From positions 1-43,986 of the forward strand of contig CAXDRX010000011.1 of assembly GCA_963991985.1 (NCBI GenBank): a stretch of DNA of 43,986 nt, written 5' to 3'. Source of the DNA: MED-G17 sp963991985 (lineage in GTDB: Bacteria > Bacteroidota > Bacteroidia > NS11-12g > UBA9320). Numbering within the stretch: the first letter of the stretch is position 1; every line of letters begins with the position of its first letter. The notes beneath the pieces are model-generated. The model was not told the DNA's origin. It did no database searches and saw only the letters and a list, made by a program, of their open reading frames with translations. Positions 1 to 8,358 of the stretch are shown in pieces. The position numbers and the translations under genes were made by a program.

Positions 1-707
1 CCATTAGCGATGTGGCTTTGGTGGGTGGTGGCAATTATCCCCAACCAGGAGAAATTTCTCTTGCCCACAATGGTGTTCTTTTTTTGGATGAGCTGCCTGA
101 ATTCAAACGTACTGTTTTGGAAGTCCTCCGACAGCCGCTAGAAAATAGAAAAATAACGATTTCAAGAGCCAAGTTTTCCGTGGAATATCCTTCCAATTTC
201 ACCCTTATTGCCTCCAGCAATCCCTGCCCATGTGGCTATTTCAACCATCCCAGCAAGGAATGCAAATGCGCACCGGGCATGGTGCAAAAATACATGAGCA
301 AAATTTCGGGACCACTCCTCGACCGAATGGATTTGCACATTGAAGTAACCCCCGTAGAAATCGACCAGCTCTCCACCCATGGTGAAGCGGAAAAATCAGA
401 AGACATTCGAAAGCGGGTCATCCAAGCGCGGACGCTCCAAGAAAGACGATTTACCGATAGTCCACTCCATTGCAATGCACAAATGGACGCCAAAGAAATG
501 AGCGCTTTTTGCCCCTTAGACGCTGGTTGTACTGCCTTGCTGAACAACGCCATGAAAAAACTAAACCTTAGTGCCCGTGCCTATGACCGAATTCGGAAGG
601 TAGCCCGAACCATTGCCGATCTGCAAAACGAAGATCAAATTAGGCCCGAACACATCGCAGAAGCAATTCAATTGAGAACCTTGGACAGAGATTATTGGAA
701 CAGCTGA
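1..707 (+). CDS. yifB: YifB/ComM-family Mg-chelatase-like AAA ATPase (5' truncated by window edge)
   Basis: This is the C-terminal part of a YifB-type AAA ATPase. In proteobacteria the homologue ComM is a helicase acting on branched DNA in natural transformation. The reading frame is open to the window edge (codons I-S-D precede the GTG at 12), so that GTG is an internal codon and not a start. Visible parts are a Walker B segment (GVLFLDELPEF), the cysteine-rich loop CPCGYFNHPSKECKC typical of this family, a sensor/arginine-finger region around LLDRMD, and the helical Mg_chelatase_C domain ending near RTLDRDYW. Roughly 235 of the usual ~510 residues are present, so the N-terminal Lon-like domain and Walker A lie outside the window. 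The gene stops at TGA 705-707 and is followed by about 280 bases with no recognisable feature. The family call is secure; a role in DNA uptake here is inferred. Confidence 0.93.
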   Translation, partial: ISDVALVGGGNYPQPGEISLAHNGVLFLDELPEFKRTVLEVLRQPLENRKITISRAKFSVEYPSNFTLIASSNPCPCGYFNHPSKECKCAPGMVQKYMSKISGPLLDRMDLHIEVTPVEIDQLSTHGEAEKSEDIRKRVIQARTLQERRFTDSPLHCNAQMDAKEMSAFCPLDAGCTALLNNAMKKLNLSARAYDRIRKVARTIADLQNEDQIRPEHIAEAIQLRTLDRDYWNS

Positions 708-985
708 TGGAGTTGAAAATAGGTCCAGCAAAGACATCTGAAACAAAAAGAATAAACGCAAGCAAAGCAAAAATTTTAAGATTTTTCGTCATTCATGATT
801 AACCTGTGTTCACGTGGAAAGTAGATTTTTTTTGCTATAAAAGGTATAGATTTCTAGAAACCCATCGAACTTGCATTTCTATCCAATTTTGTTCAGAAAC
901 TCCACTTTTGAAAGGTAGAAAAATGTTTGATTTGAAACTGCGTATTTTACCCCTAAATCTCAGGAATTACTAGAATTAAAAGTTG

Positions 986-1059
986 CGCACCCGGGAGGAT
1001 TCGAACCCCCAACCCCCAGAGCCGAAATCTGGTATTCTATCCAGTTGAACTACGGGTGC
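986..1059 (-). tRNA. tRNA-Arg (anticodon UCG)
   Basis: Read on the minus strand, the sequence folds as a complete 74-nt cloverleaf. The acceptor GCACCCG pairs with CGGGTGC, the anticodon stem CCAGA/TCTGG closes the loop TTTCGGC, and the T arm is GGGGG-TTCGAAT-CCTCC with one mismatch position. The anticodon TCG (plus-strand 1023-1025) decodes CGA/CGN arginine, a codon used often in the neighbouring genes. The discriminator is G and no CCA is encoded. The flanks 708-985 and 1060-1134 hold no protein gene that I can support. Confidence 0.95.
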
Positions 1060-1066
1060 AGAGAAA

Positions 1067-1100
1067 CAAAAGTAATCCCCACAATTGAAAAATAGGCAAA
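1067..1100 (-). promoter_or_regulatory. Promoter of tRNA-Arg (Bacteroidota -33/-7 type)
   Basis: On the minus strand TACTTTTG (1067-1074) matches the Bacteroidota -7 consensus TAnnTTTG exactly. A TTTG (1097-1100) lies 22 bases upstream as a -33 element. The box ends only 7 bases before the mature tRNA 5' end, so transcription must start within that distance. This gives a local calibration for how close the start site lies to the box. Confidence 0.7.
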
Positions 1101-1121
1101 CCTTTTTCCGTCAATTTTATT

Positions 1122-1129
1122 TAGTTTCG
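1122..1129 (+). promoter_or_regulatory. -7 box of the secreted propeller gene
   Basis: TAGTTTCG matches TAnnTTTG at seven of eight positions and ends 5 bases before the ATG at 1135. No TTG was found at the expected -33 distance. If active, the transcript would be leaderless or nearly so. The same TTCG variant recurs before the BatA-type gene and the sugar-phosphate isomerase gene. Confidence 0.5.
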
Positions 1130-1134
1130 TAAGT

Positions 1135-4100
1135 ATGCGATTGTTTTCATCCCTACTTGTTTTGTTGATCCTTGGTTCATCAAGCATTTCGCCAGTATAT
1201 GCCCAAACTGGAAACAAACAGCGTGATCAAAGAAAATTGGACCGATTTTGGAAACACCATCCCTACCACAAATGGGAAAAAATGAGCTACCAAGAATGGG
1301 AATCCTTGCCTAAATATGATCGACCAGATTTGGCAGAAATTCAAAACTACCGAATGACCCTAAATCCTTATACTTTCACCATTCCCTACCAACAAAGGTT
1401 TGCAGTGATGGATTATGTAAAAAACCACAACCGGCTTTTGCACAAAGCAGCCATCCCATCCACAAAATGGACAGAAAGAGGACCAAATAATTTTGGAGGA
1501 CGAACCCGTGCTCTCATGTACGACCCCACCGACCAAAGCAATGGCTACAAGAAGGTTTGGGCTGGCGGCGTGTCGGGAGGACTATGGTACAATGATGATA
1601 TCACAAAGTCTAGCTCCGAATGGAAAAAAGTAAACGATTTTTGGCCAAACTTGGCCATTACAAGCATTGCTTACAACCCCTCCAACACCAGCGAGTGGTA
1701 TGTAGGTACGGGCGAAGGATGGAACAACATAGACGCCGTACTTGGTGATGGAATTTGGACCACCACCGACGCAGGAAAAACATGGTCGCAATTGACTGCA
1801 ACAAAAAACAGCAATAATTTTAGTCAAATTCAAAAAATTGTTGTGAACAACAACAATCGAATTTTCGCCGCGACCGGAACGGGTCTCTTTGTATCTGACA
1901 ACAAGGGAAGCAGCTGGAAAAAAGTTATCAATGGTTTTTTCAGTGATGTAGAAATAGCCAGCAATAGCGATATTTATGCCAGTGTAGGAAAAATTTATGT
2001 TGCGGGAAAAGTTTACAAATCAACCAATGGCGGCGACAATTGGTCCCAACTGTCCATCCCCTTTGGTGAAACAGCTTATCGGATGGAATTGGCTTGTGCC
2101 CCAAGCAATAAAAATGTATTGTATGTGATCGGCGGCAACGCTGAGCGAAATATCGCGGGTTTTTTTCGGTCTAGCGATGGTGGAAGTACTTGGACTTCTC
2201 TTGCCATACCAAGATATCCAAACGACAACAATGTTCACTTCACCAGAAAACAATCGTGGTACGACCTCATTTTGGGTGTTCACCCCAACGACGCCAATAT
2301 TGTTTTTGCCGGTGGAATTGATTTCCACCGAAGCAGCAATGGCGGTAGCACATGGTCGGCCATTTCCCATTGGTACGGGGGCTTTGGTTTAGATTATCTT
2401 CATGCGGACCAACACGCCATCGCTTTTCATCCAAGCAACAATACCCAAATTTTGTTCGGGAATGATGGTGGGGTTTCCTTGTCGAATGACGCTTCTAGCA
2501 GCTCCACGCCCACTTTTGCTGAAAGGAACAATGGATACAATGTTACCCAATTTTATGCCGTTGCGCTCAACCCCAATGAAAATAGTCCAACACTTTTTGG
2601 AGGAACCCAAGACAATGGAACCCACAAGTTCATTGCTCCGGGAATGAATAGCACCTTTGAAGTTTCTGGGGGAGACGGTGGTTTTTGCTTTGTAGATCAA
2701 CAAGACAGTACTTATGCCATTAGCTCCTATGTGCGGAACAATTGGTATTTGTCATCCGATGGTGGTTTTAGCTTTGGAAGATTGACCAATGACGGTAGTG
2801 GTAGATTTATCAATCCTGCTGATTATGATGAAAAAGCGAAAATATTATATGCAGCCTCGGACAATGGAAAAATGTTTAGAATCTCAGGAATCAATACTAC
2901 TCCAAATGCAGAAAGTATTGATATTGTTGGAGATGGTACAAACAACCGGCAACTTGCACACATTAGTGTCTCGCCCTACAGTAACCATACCCTATTTGTG
3001 GGAACAGATAGAGGCGACATTTATAAAATTTCAAATGCAAATGGTACGCCCAGCTCAACAAATATCGATCCGAAAAATGTGCTTCCCTCGGGGTATATAT
3101 CCAGTATTGCCTTAGCAGAAAATGAGAGTCATTTGCTTGTCGTTTTCAGCAATTATGGTGTAAAAAGTGTTTGGGAAACCAAGGATGGTGGCAACAATTG
3201 GGTAAACAAAGAAGGCAACTTGCCAGATATGCCCGTTCGGTGGGCACTGTTCAACCCCCTGGATAGCAATCAAGTCTTACTTGCAACGGAAGTGGGGGTA
3301 TGGAGCACGGATGATTTGTCTGCCAATTCCGTGGATTGGCAACCCACCAATTCTGGTCTTGCCAATGTGAGATGCGATATGTTGAAAATAAGAAATTCAG
3401 ACAATTTAATTGCCGTTGCAACCCACGGCAGAGGAATCTTCACCACGGATGTTTTTGTTCCCAACATTCTTAAACCAGGGGCTGAACTGAGCCAATTTTC
3501 TCTCTGCACGGTCGATACCCTGTTCGTTACAGACAAGAGTGAAGGAAACATCCAAAGTTGGGAATGGAAAATTAGTCCCAATACTTTCGAATTTATGGAG
3601 GGCACAAACGCTTCCTCCCAAAACCCTTCCATCCGTTTTGGACAGGCCGATACCTATGACATAACGCTCGTGCTTACCGAGCAGAAAACATTGAAAAAGG
3701 ATTCGATCTCTTACACCCTCACTGTGAAACCTGAGCCCATTGCGGACTTTTCATTTGAAGTATTGTCAGAAAACCCAACCAGCATGATGCTAAAATTCAC
3801 GAGCGAAAGTGAGTTTGCGCAAAGTTATATATGGGACTTTGGCAATGGATCCAAGTCCAACCTTGCCAACCCACAACACAGATTTGATCGAGGCAACTAT
3901 TTGGTAAGTCATACCGTCATGAACACTTGTGGAGAAGATGTGGCTCAGGACAGCGTGCGACACTACCTGTCGATAGCCTCTATCAAAAACGGTACAATAA
4001 AAACAATGCCCAATCCAGTTGTTAAGCACCTGGATATTGATTTCAGTAATGATGTTCAAGCTTATGATCTATACCTTTATGATGTGGCAGGAAGACAAGT

Positions 4101-4227
4101 TTTTATGCAAAAAGGTACAAGTAGGCACGAAAGATTCAACTTAGAAAAGTTGCCTTCGGGGCAATATTTTCTGACCATTAAATTGCCCAGTGGACTGCTG
4201 ATAGAAGATAAAATCTTCAAAAAATAA
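1135..4227 (+). CDS. Type 9 secretion system cargo: VPS10/sortilin-like propeller, PKD domain, C-terminal sorting domain
   Basis: A 1030-residue protein expected to be exported and then secreted across the outer membrane by the T9SS. It starts with a signal peptide (hydrophobic LLVLLILG core, likely cleavage after VYAQ). From about residue 110 to 770 it carries many BNR/Asp-box-like units (SSDGGSTW, SNGGSTWS, TKDGGNNW), as in sortilin-type and GH74-like beta-propellers. Two Ig/PKD-like domains follow; the second has the PKD signature YIWDFGNGS near residue 900. The last ~75 residues (PNPV...YDVAGRQV...LPSGQYFLTIK...IFKK) are a type A T9SS sorting domain. No catalytic pair could be assigned, so adhesion, glycan binding or hydrolysis all remain possible. 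The ATG follows a -7 box by 5 bases. Its stop overlaps the next ATG by one base (TAATG). Confidence 0.88.
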   Translation: MRLFSSLLVLLILGSSSISPVYAQTGNKQRDQRKLDRFWKHHPYHKWEKMSYQEWESLPKYDRPDLAEIQNYRMTLNPYTFTIPYQQRFAVMDYVKNHNRLLHKAAIPSTKWTERGPNNFGGRTRALMYDPTDQSNGYKKVWAGGVSGGLWYNDDITKSSSEWKKVNDFWPNLAITSIAYNPSNTSEWYVGTGEGWNNIDAVLGDGIWTTTDAGKTWSQLTATKNSNNFSQIQKIVVNNNNRIFAATGTGLFVSDNKGSSWKKVINGFFSDVEIASNSDIYASVGKIYVAGKVYKSTNGGDNWSQLSIPFGETAYRMELACAPSNKNVLYVIGGNAERNIAGFFRSSDGGSTWTSLAIPRYPNDNNVHFTRKQSWYDLILGVHPNDANIVFAGGIDFHRSSNGGSTWSAISHWYGGFGLDYLHADQHAIAFHPSNNTQILFGNDGGVSLSNDASSSSTPTFAERNNGYNVTQFYAVALNPNENSPTLFGGTQDNGTHKFIAPGMNSTFEVSGGDGGFCFVDQQDSTYAISSYVRNNWYLSSDGGFSFGRLTNDGSGRFINPADYDEKAKILYAASDNGKMFRISGINTTPNAESIDIVGDGTNNRQLAHISVSPYSNHTLFVGTDRGDIYKISNANGTPSSTNIDPKNVLPSGYISSIALAENESHLLVVFSNYGVKSVWETKDGGNNWVNKEGNLPDMPVRWALFNPLDSNQVLLATEVGVWSTDDLSANSVDWQPTNSGLANVRCDMLKIRNSDNLIAVATHGRGIFTTDVFVPNILKPGAELSQFSLCTVDTLFVTDKSEGNIQSWEWKISPNTFEFMEGTNASSQNPSIRFGQADTYDITLVLTEQKTLKKDSISYTLTVKPEPIADFSFEVLSENPTSMMLKFTSESEFAQSYIWDFGNGSKSNLANPQHRFDRGNYLVSHTVMNTCGEDVAQDSVRHYLSIASIKNGTIKTMPNPVVKHLDIDFSNDVQAYDLYLYDVAGRQVFMQKGTSRHERFNLEKLPSGQYFLTIKLPSGLLIEDKIFKK

Positions 4228-5042
4228 TGCGTGCAGAAGGCAACCTACGAAAAATGAAAACCGAGCTTGCAGAGCCGGTAAAGTATTCTTTATTGCTTCA
4301 CGATATTTTGGAACCAAAGTACGAATTGCCTTTGCACCCCTTGTTGGGCAAGGACATAAGAATTCAATGGAAAGGATACATGAACAGCATCCTTTCTGGG
4401 AAAAAACTCAACAAAGTATTTGGAGAAGGCTTGAGCTATCCAGAGTTCATGGAATCTCCCTTAGCCGTACCAAGCATCATGAGACCCGAACTAAGTAGAA
4501 TCCATGAAGGAATAGCGCTGAGAGATTTGGAATGGGAAACCAAACATCACCTCACTCCTCACACGGTTTATTTGAGCAATACAAGTGGCCTTAAAGTGGG
4601 TGTAACAAGAAATACACAAATCCCCACGCGCTGGATAGATCAAGGAGCAACCCAAGCCCTTAAAATTGCAGAAACACCCTACCGTCAGGCTGCCGGACTT
4701 TTGGAGGTTGAACTGAAAAATTATGTGGGTGACAAAACCGCCTGGCAAAAAATGCTCAAAAACCAATCTGGTTTTAATGGAGATTTACAAGAAGAGTGGG
4801 GACAATTGTTGGAAAAAATTCCTCAGGAATTTGAAAACTATGTGCTTTACAAAGAGAAAATACAACACATCAATTACCCCCATCTTCAATGGCCAGAAAA
4901 GGTAAAAAGTTTTCGCCTAGAAAAAGTACAGATGATTGAGGGCTTGTTAACCGGAATAAAGGGGCAATACCTCCTTTTTGACAACCACAAGGCAATCAAT
5001 ATCCGCAGCCATTCTGGTTATAGAATAGAAATTGAGTGGTAA
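4227..5042 (+). CDS. DUF2797 family protein lacking the usual zinc-ribbon cysteines
   Basis: A 271-residue protein of the DUF2797 family, recognised from the conserved core HTVYLSNTSGLKVGVTR, then RWIDQGATQAL, then DKTAWQKML, and a C-terminal GIKGQYLLFDNH. The VYLS...KVGVTR segment resembles a GIY-YIG fold, but no biochemical function is established to my knowledge. Family members I know carry a CxxC...CxxC zinc ribbon before the core. Here the equivalent segment (about residues 52-75, with S54-I-L-S57 and S70-Y-P-E73) has serines and a glutamate instead, and the whole protein has no cysteine. It is translationally coupled to the upstream T9SS cargo gene through TAATG, and fni begins 40 bases downstream. 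The family call is good; the function is unknown. Confidence 0.8.
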   Translation: MRAEGNLRKMKTELAEPVKYSLLLHDILEPKYELPLHPLLGKDIRIQWKGYMNSILSGKKLNKVFGEGLSYPEFMESPLAVPSIMRPELSRIHEGIALRDLEWETKHHLTPHTVYLSNTSGLKVGVTRNTQIPTRWIDQGATQALKIAETPYRQAAGLLEVELKNYVGDKTAWQKMLKNQSGFNGDLQEEWGQLLEKIPQEFENYVLYKEKIQHINYPHLQWPEKVKSFRLEKVQMIEGLLTGIKGQYLLFDNHKAINIRSHSGYRIEIEW

Positions 5043-5082
5043 AGTTCATTCCATTTTTCTTTAGAAAACCACTTTCTTTGCT

Positions 5083-6096
5083 ATGGTTTTGAGCAACAAG
5101 GATACATCCCAACGAAAAAAAGACCACATTGACCTGGCTTTGAAAGCCCAAATCAATCGAGCGGACGATCGTTTTTTTTATGAACCTGTTTTGAATGGCA
5201 CCCAAATGGCCCCTTTAGACATCAGTAGGATTGGCAACAAGACCATGAAGGCACCCATTTGGATCAGCAGCATGACAGGAGGAACAGGAGAAGCAAAACA
5301 TATCAACAAAAATTTGGGCAAAGTATGTGGCAAGTTTGGTTTGGGGATGGGATTGGGTTCTTGTCGTATCATTTTGGACAATCATGATTTTTTACCGGAC
5401 TTCCAATTGCGAAAATATATTGGTGATGACAGTCCTTTTTATGCGAATTTGGGCATTGCCCAAATCGAAAAAATTTCTGAGTCGGGCCGTTGGGAAAAAA
5501 TAACGGATCTACTTCAAAAAACCGAAACGGACGGACTTATCGTACACATCAATCCACTTCAAGAATGGTTGCAACCCGAAGGAGACAAAATAAATTTTCC
5601 ACCCATTCAAACATTACAATTGCTTATTGAAAAGTTAGACATTCAAATTATTGTCAAAGAAGTAGGACAAGGAATGGGGCCTCAATCATTGGAAGCACTT
5701 TTTGATTTACCGATAACGGGCATCGACTTTGGGGCCTTAGGAGGAACCAACTTTGCTCTCCTTGAAATGATGAGAAACCAACCCAATATCTTGGAAAGTT
5801 ACGGAGATCTTGCCCATCTTGGTCACACAGCAAAAGAAATGGTCCATTTCTGTAATGAAATTCTTGAATCACGAAAACAAAATGACCCAAAAACACTGAT
5901 TGTTTCGGGAGGCATTCGAACTTTTTTAGATGGTTATTATTTCACTTCACTGCTACAATCGCCCGCGATCTATGGTCAAGCCTGGGCCATGCTACAAAGA
6001 GCAAATAAAAGCCTAGAATTGTTGGAAAATTTTGTGGAAAATCAAATCAAAGGCCTTCAAATGGCAAATAACTTTTTAATCCCAAAGCCCATTTAA
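5083..6096 (+). CDS. fni: Type 2 isopentenyl-diphosphate delta-isomerase
   Basis: FMN- and NAD(P)H-dependent isomerase interconverting IPP and DMAPP, cytoplasmic, the last step of the mevalonate route. Length (337 residues) fits the family. Recognisable segments are the N-terminal RKKDHIDLAL, the FMN-binding ISSMTGGTGEAKHIN near residue 65, GLGMGLGSCR, the catalytic Gln/Glu region HINPLQEWLQPEGD near residue 150, the phosphate-binding KEVGQGMG and GIDFGALGGTNFA, and SGGIRTFLDGY near the C-terminus. A weak -7-like TTTCTTTG lies at 5073-5080, two bases before the ATG. HMG-CoA reductase follows after 4 bases, so fni probably heads the mevalonate operon or is read through from the DUF2797 gene. 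Confidence 0.94.
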   Translation: MVLSNKDTSQRKKDHIDLALKAQINRADDRFFYEPVLNGTQMAPLDISRIGNKTMKAPIWISSMTGGTGEAKHINKNLGKVCGKFGLGMGLGSCRIILDNHDFLPDFQLRKYIGDDSPFYANLGIAQIEKISESGRWEKITDLLQKTETDGLIVHINPLQEWLQPEGDKINFPPIQTLQLLIEKLDIQIIVKEVGQGMGPQSLEALFDLPITGIDFGALGGTNFALLEMMRNQPNILESYGDLAHLGHTAKEMVHFCNEILESRKQNDPKTLIVSGGIRTFLDGYYFTSLLQSPAIYGQAWAMLQRANKSLELLENFVENQIKGLQMANNFLIPKPI

Positions 6097-6100
6097 ACGA

Positions 6101-7429
6101 TTGAAAAACAAAGAAAACAAACAAGTCTCTGGTTTCTCTAAACTTGAAAAGTCAGAAAAAATAGATTGGGTCATTACCAACTATTTTGACGCTTCAGAAG
6201 ACCATTTGAATCTTTTAAAAAAATATTGGAACGATGATCAAAAATTACAGAACGTTCATGATGAATTTGTTGAAAATGCAATTACCAACTTTTACACTCC
6301 CTATGGCATTGCCCCAAACTTTAAGATCAACGATGTAAATTATTGCGTACCCATGGCTATTGAAGAAAGTTCGGTGGTTGCAGCTGCCGCAAAATCAGCT
6401 CGATTTTGGTTTGATCGAGGCGGGTTTAGAGCCGAGGTGCTTTCTCAAAAAAAAATAGGACATGTTCATCTCATATGGCCCGGCGAAAACCCGAAAGATC
6501 TAGGTCTTTTTTTTGACCGCATCAAAAGCAAGTTTTTTGAAGGAACAGAGCAACAAACCAAAAACATGCGCAAAAGAGGAGGCGGAATTTTGGATATCCA
6601 ACTACACGACAAAACAAAAGAAATCGACAACTATTTTCAGCTTGAAGTGACCTTTGATACTTGCGATGCAATGGGCGCCAATTTTATCAATACTGTTTTA
6701 GAAAAAATGGCCAAAATCTTTGAATCTGAGCTGCGAGAAAACACAACCATTTACAATGAAATAGAAATTGTGATGTGCATATTGAGCAATTATACCCCCG
6801 AATGCTTGGTGCGCTGTGAAGTAAGAGCGCCTATTGAAAAAATGGTATCGGGCTCAGAAATTTTACCTCAAGATTTTGCGAAAAAGTTTTTGCGTGCCAT
6901 AGAAATTGCAGAAACCCAAATATACAGAGCGGTCACACACAACAAAGGGATAATGAATGGAATCGATAGCGTAATCGTTGCCACTGGAAACGACTACCGA
7001 GCCATTGAAGCATGTGCCCACGCCTATGCTTGTAGAAATGGTCAATACAGCAGTCTCACGCATGCCGAACTTACGGATGGCGAATTGTCTTTTTGGTTGG
7101 AAATGCCAATGTCCCTCGGAACCGTTGGAGGAATCACTACATTGCATCCCATGGTGAGGTTTAGCCACGAACTCTTGGGAAATCCTTCGGCAGAAGATTT
7201 AATGAAAATATGCGCTTCTGTTGGCCTAGCCCAAAATTTTTCTGCACTCCGAAGCCTAACTACAACAGGCATACAAAAAGGACACATGAAAATGCATTTG
7301 CTCAATGTTTTGAATCAACTGGGTGCCAATAAAGAAGAAAAAAGAAAAATGATTGAACACTTCAAGCATGATGTTGCCCATTACAACAAAATTGTCCAAG
7401 CCCTAAACGACCTTAGAAAACCTTCATGA
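6101..7429 (+). CDS. mvaA: Class II hydroxymethylglutaryl-CoA reductase
   Basis: NAD(P)H-dependent four-electron reduction of HMG-CoA to mevalonate. The soluble 442-residue form without membrane segments fits class II. Catalytic residues are visible in order: Glu in MAIEESSVVAA (about 88-89), Lys in THNKGIMNGID (about 282), Asp in GNDYRAIEA (about 298) and His in GIQKGHMKMH (about 395). Their spacing agrees with the Pseudomonas mevalonii enzyme. DAMGAN and PMSLGTVGG are further family blocks. The chosen start is TTG, four bases after the fni stop; no ATG precedes the first conserved block in frame. Its last codons overlap the GHMP kinase ATG (ATGA). Members of this class are sometimes labelled 'degradative', but the operon clearly indicates a biosynthetic role. 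Confidence 0.93.
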   Translation: MKNKENKQVSGFSKLEKSEKIDWVITNYFDASEDHLNLLKKYWNDDQKLQNVHDEFVENAITNFYTPYGIAPNFKINDVNYCVPMAIEESSVVAAAAKSARFWFDRGGFRAEVLSQKKIGHVHLIWPGENPKDLGLFFDRIKSKFFEGTEQQTKNMRKRGGGILDIQLHDKTKEIDNYFQLEVTFDTCDAMGANFINTVLEKMAKIFESELRENTTIYNEIEIVMCILSNYTPECLVRCEVRAPIEKMVSGSEILPQDFAKKFLRAIEIAETQIYRAVTHNKGIMNGIDSVIVATGNDYRAIEACAHAYACRNGQYSSLTHAELTDGELSFWLEMPMSLGTVGGITTLHPMVRFSHELLGNPSAEDLMKICASVGLAQNFSALRSLTTTGIQKGHMKMHLLNVLNQLGANKEEKRKMIEHFKHDVAHYNKIVQALNDLRKPS

Positions 7430-8358
7430 AATTTTATGCACCCGGCAAACTCATGATTAGTGGCGAGTATTTGGTTCTCGATGGAGCTTATGCATTAAGT
7501 TTGCCAAGCAAATTCGGACAATATCTAGAAGTAAGCGAAGGGGAAATTAATGCCAAACAAAACATACATTGGGAAAGCTACGACCACCAAAGAAAACGTT
7601 GGTTTCATGCAGCATACGAAAGAAACGAAAAAACCTTCACTTGCAATACATCAGACAATGCTTCTATGGCCAATACCCTTAAGAATCTTTTGGAGATAAT
7701 CGTTGAAAACAAACCCAATATTTTTCAAAAACATACGGATTACCATTTTAAAACCAGATTAAAATTTGATCGACATTGGGGACTTGGTAGCAGCAGCACA
7801 CTTATTTCTGTTTTGGCCGATTGGAGCGGTATTAACCCTTACAAACTTTTGGATTTCTCTTTCGGGGGAAGCGGTTATGATGTGGCAGTTGCCCAGCAAA
7901 AAACACCCATACTGTATCAGAATGTTCACCGAAAACGGGATGTTCAGAGCGTCGATTTGAGATGGAAATTTAAGGACAAACTTTTCTTTATATATCAAAA
8001 TAAAAAGCAAAGTTCTCAAGAACAAATAAAAAAATACCGAACACAAAAAAGGCCCTCCCTTCATTTGATCAATCAGATCAGTCAGATCAGTTTTGATTTA
8101 AGCAATTGCTCAAGATTGGATGAATTTGAAGACCTATTGAATCAACATGAATCCATTATTTCAGTGCTAATCAACCAAGCACCCTTGGCAGAAAAATTTC
8201 CCGAATTCAAGGGAAGCATAAAAAGCCTAGGCGCTTGGGGAGGAGATTTTTTTCTAGCAACAGGAAATGAAGAAGATATGGAATATTTTCGCGACAAAGG
8301 GTATGCCACCGTTTTATCATTTGACCAACTTTTTGATCCATGGAAAAGTATGAAGTAA
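7426..8358 (+). CDS. GYDIA-type GHMP kinase, candidate phosphomevalonate kinase
   Basis: A 310-residue GHMP-superfamily kinase. The N-terminus APGKLMISGEYLVLDGAYAL is the typical first GHMP motif, WGLGSSSTLIS (about residues 118-128) is the ATP-phosphate loop, and GGSGYDVAVAQ (about 147-157) holds the conserved Asp of the family Bacteroidota annotations call GYDIA. The third motif may be SLGAWGGDFFLATG near residue 270. It lies between HMG-CoA reductase and diphosphomevalonate decarboxylase, with ATGA overlap upstream and a 19-base overlap downstream. A separate mevalonate kinase is present two genes on, so the pathway lacks only phosphomevalonate kinase and this gene is the natural candidate. 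That substrate assignment is inference. Confidence 0.85.
   Translation: MKFYAPGKLMISGEYLVLDGAYALSLPSKFGQYLEVSEGEINAKQNIHWESYDHQRKRWFHAAYERNEKTFTCNTSDNASMANTLKNLLEIIVENKPNIFQKHTDYHFKTRLKFDRHWGLGSSSTLISVLADWSGINPYKLLDFSFGGSGYDVAVAQQKTPILYQNVHRKRDVQSVDLRWKFKDKLFFIYQNKKQSSQEQIKKYRTQKRPSLHLINQISQISFDLSNCSRLDEFEDLLNQHESIISVLINQAPLAEKFPEFKGSIKSLGAWGGDFFLATGNEEDMEYFRDKGYATVLSFDQLFDPWKSMK

Noticed and set aside
12..707. GTG at 12 as a start codon of the first gene
   Set aside because: The frame is open to the window edge and the residues before it (I-S-D) fit the YifB family, so the gene is truncated and not starting here.
8073..8090. Tandem repeat of TCAGATCAG in the GHMP kinase gene
   Set aside because: Two 9-base copies in frame, coding for the ordinary residues ISQIS; no sign of function.
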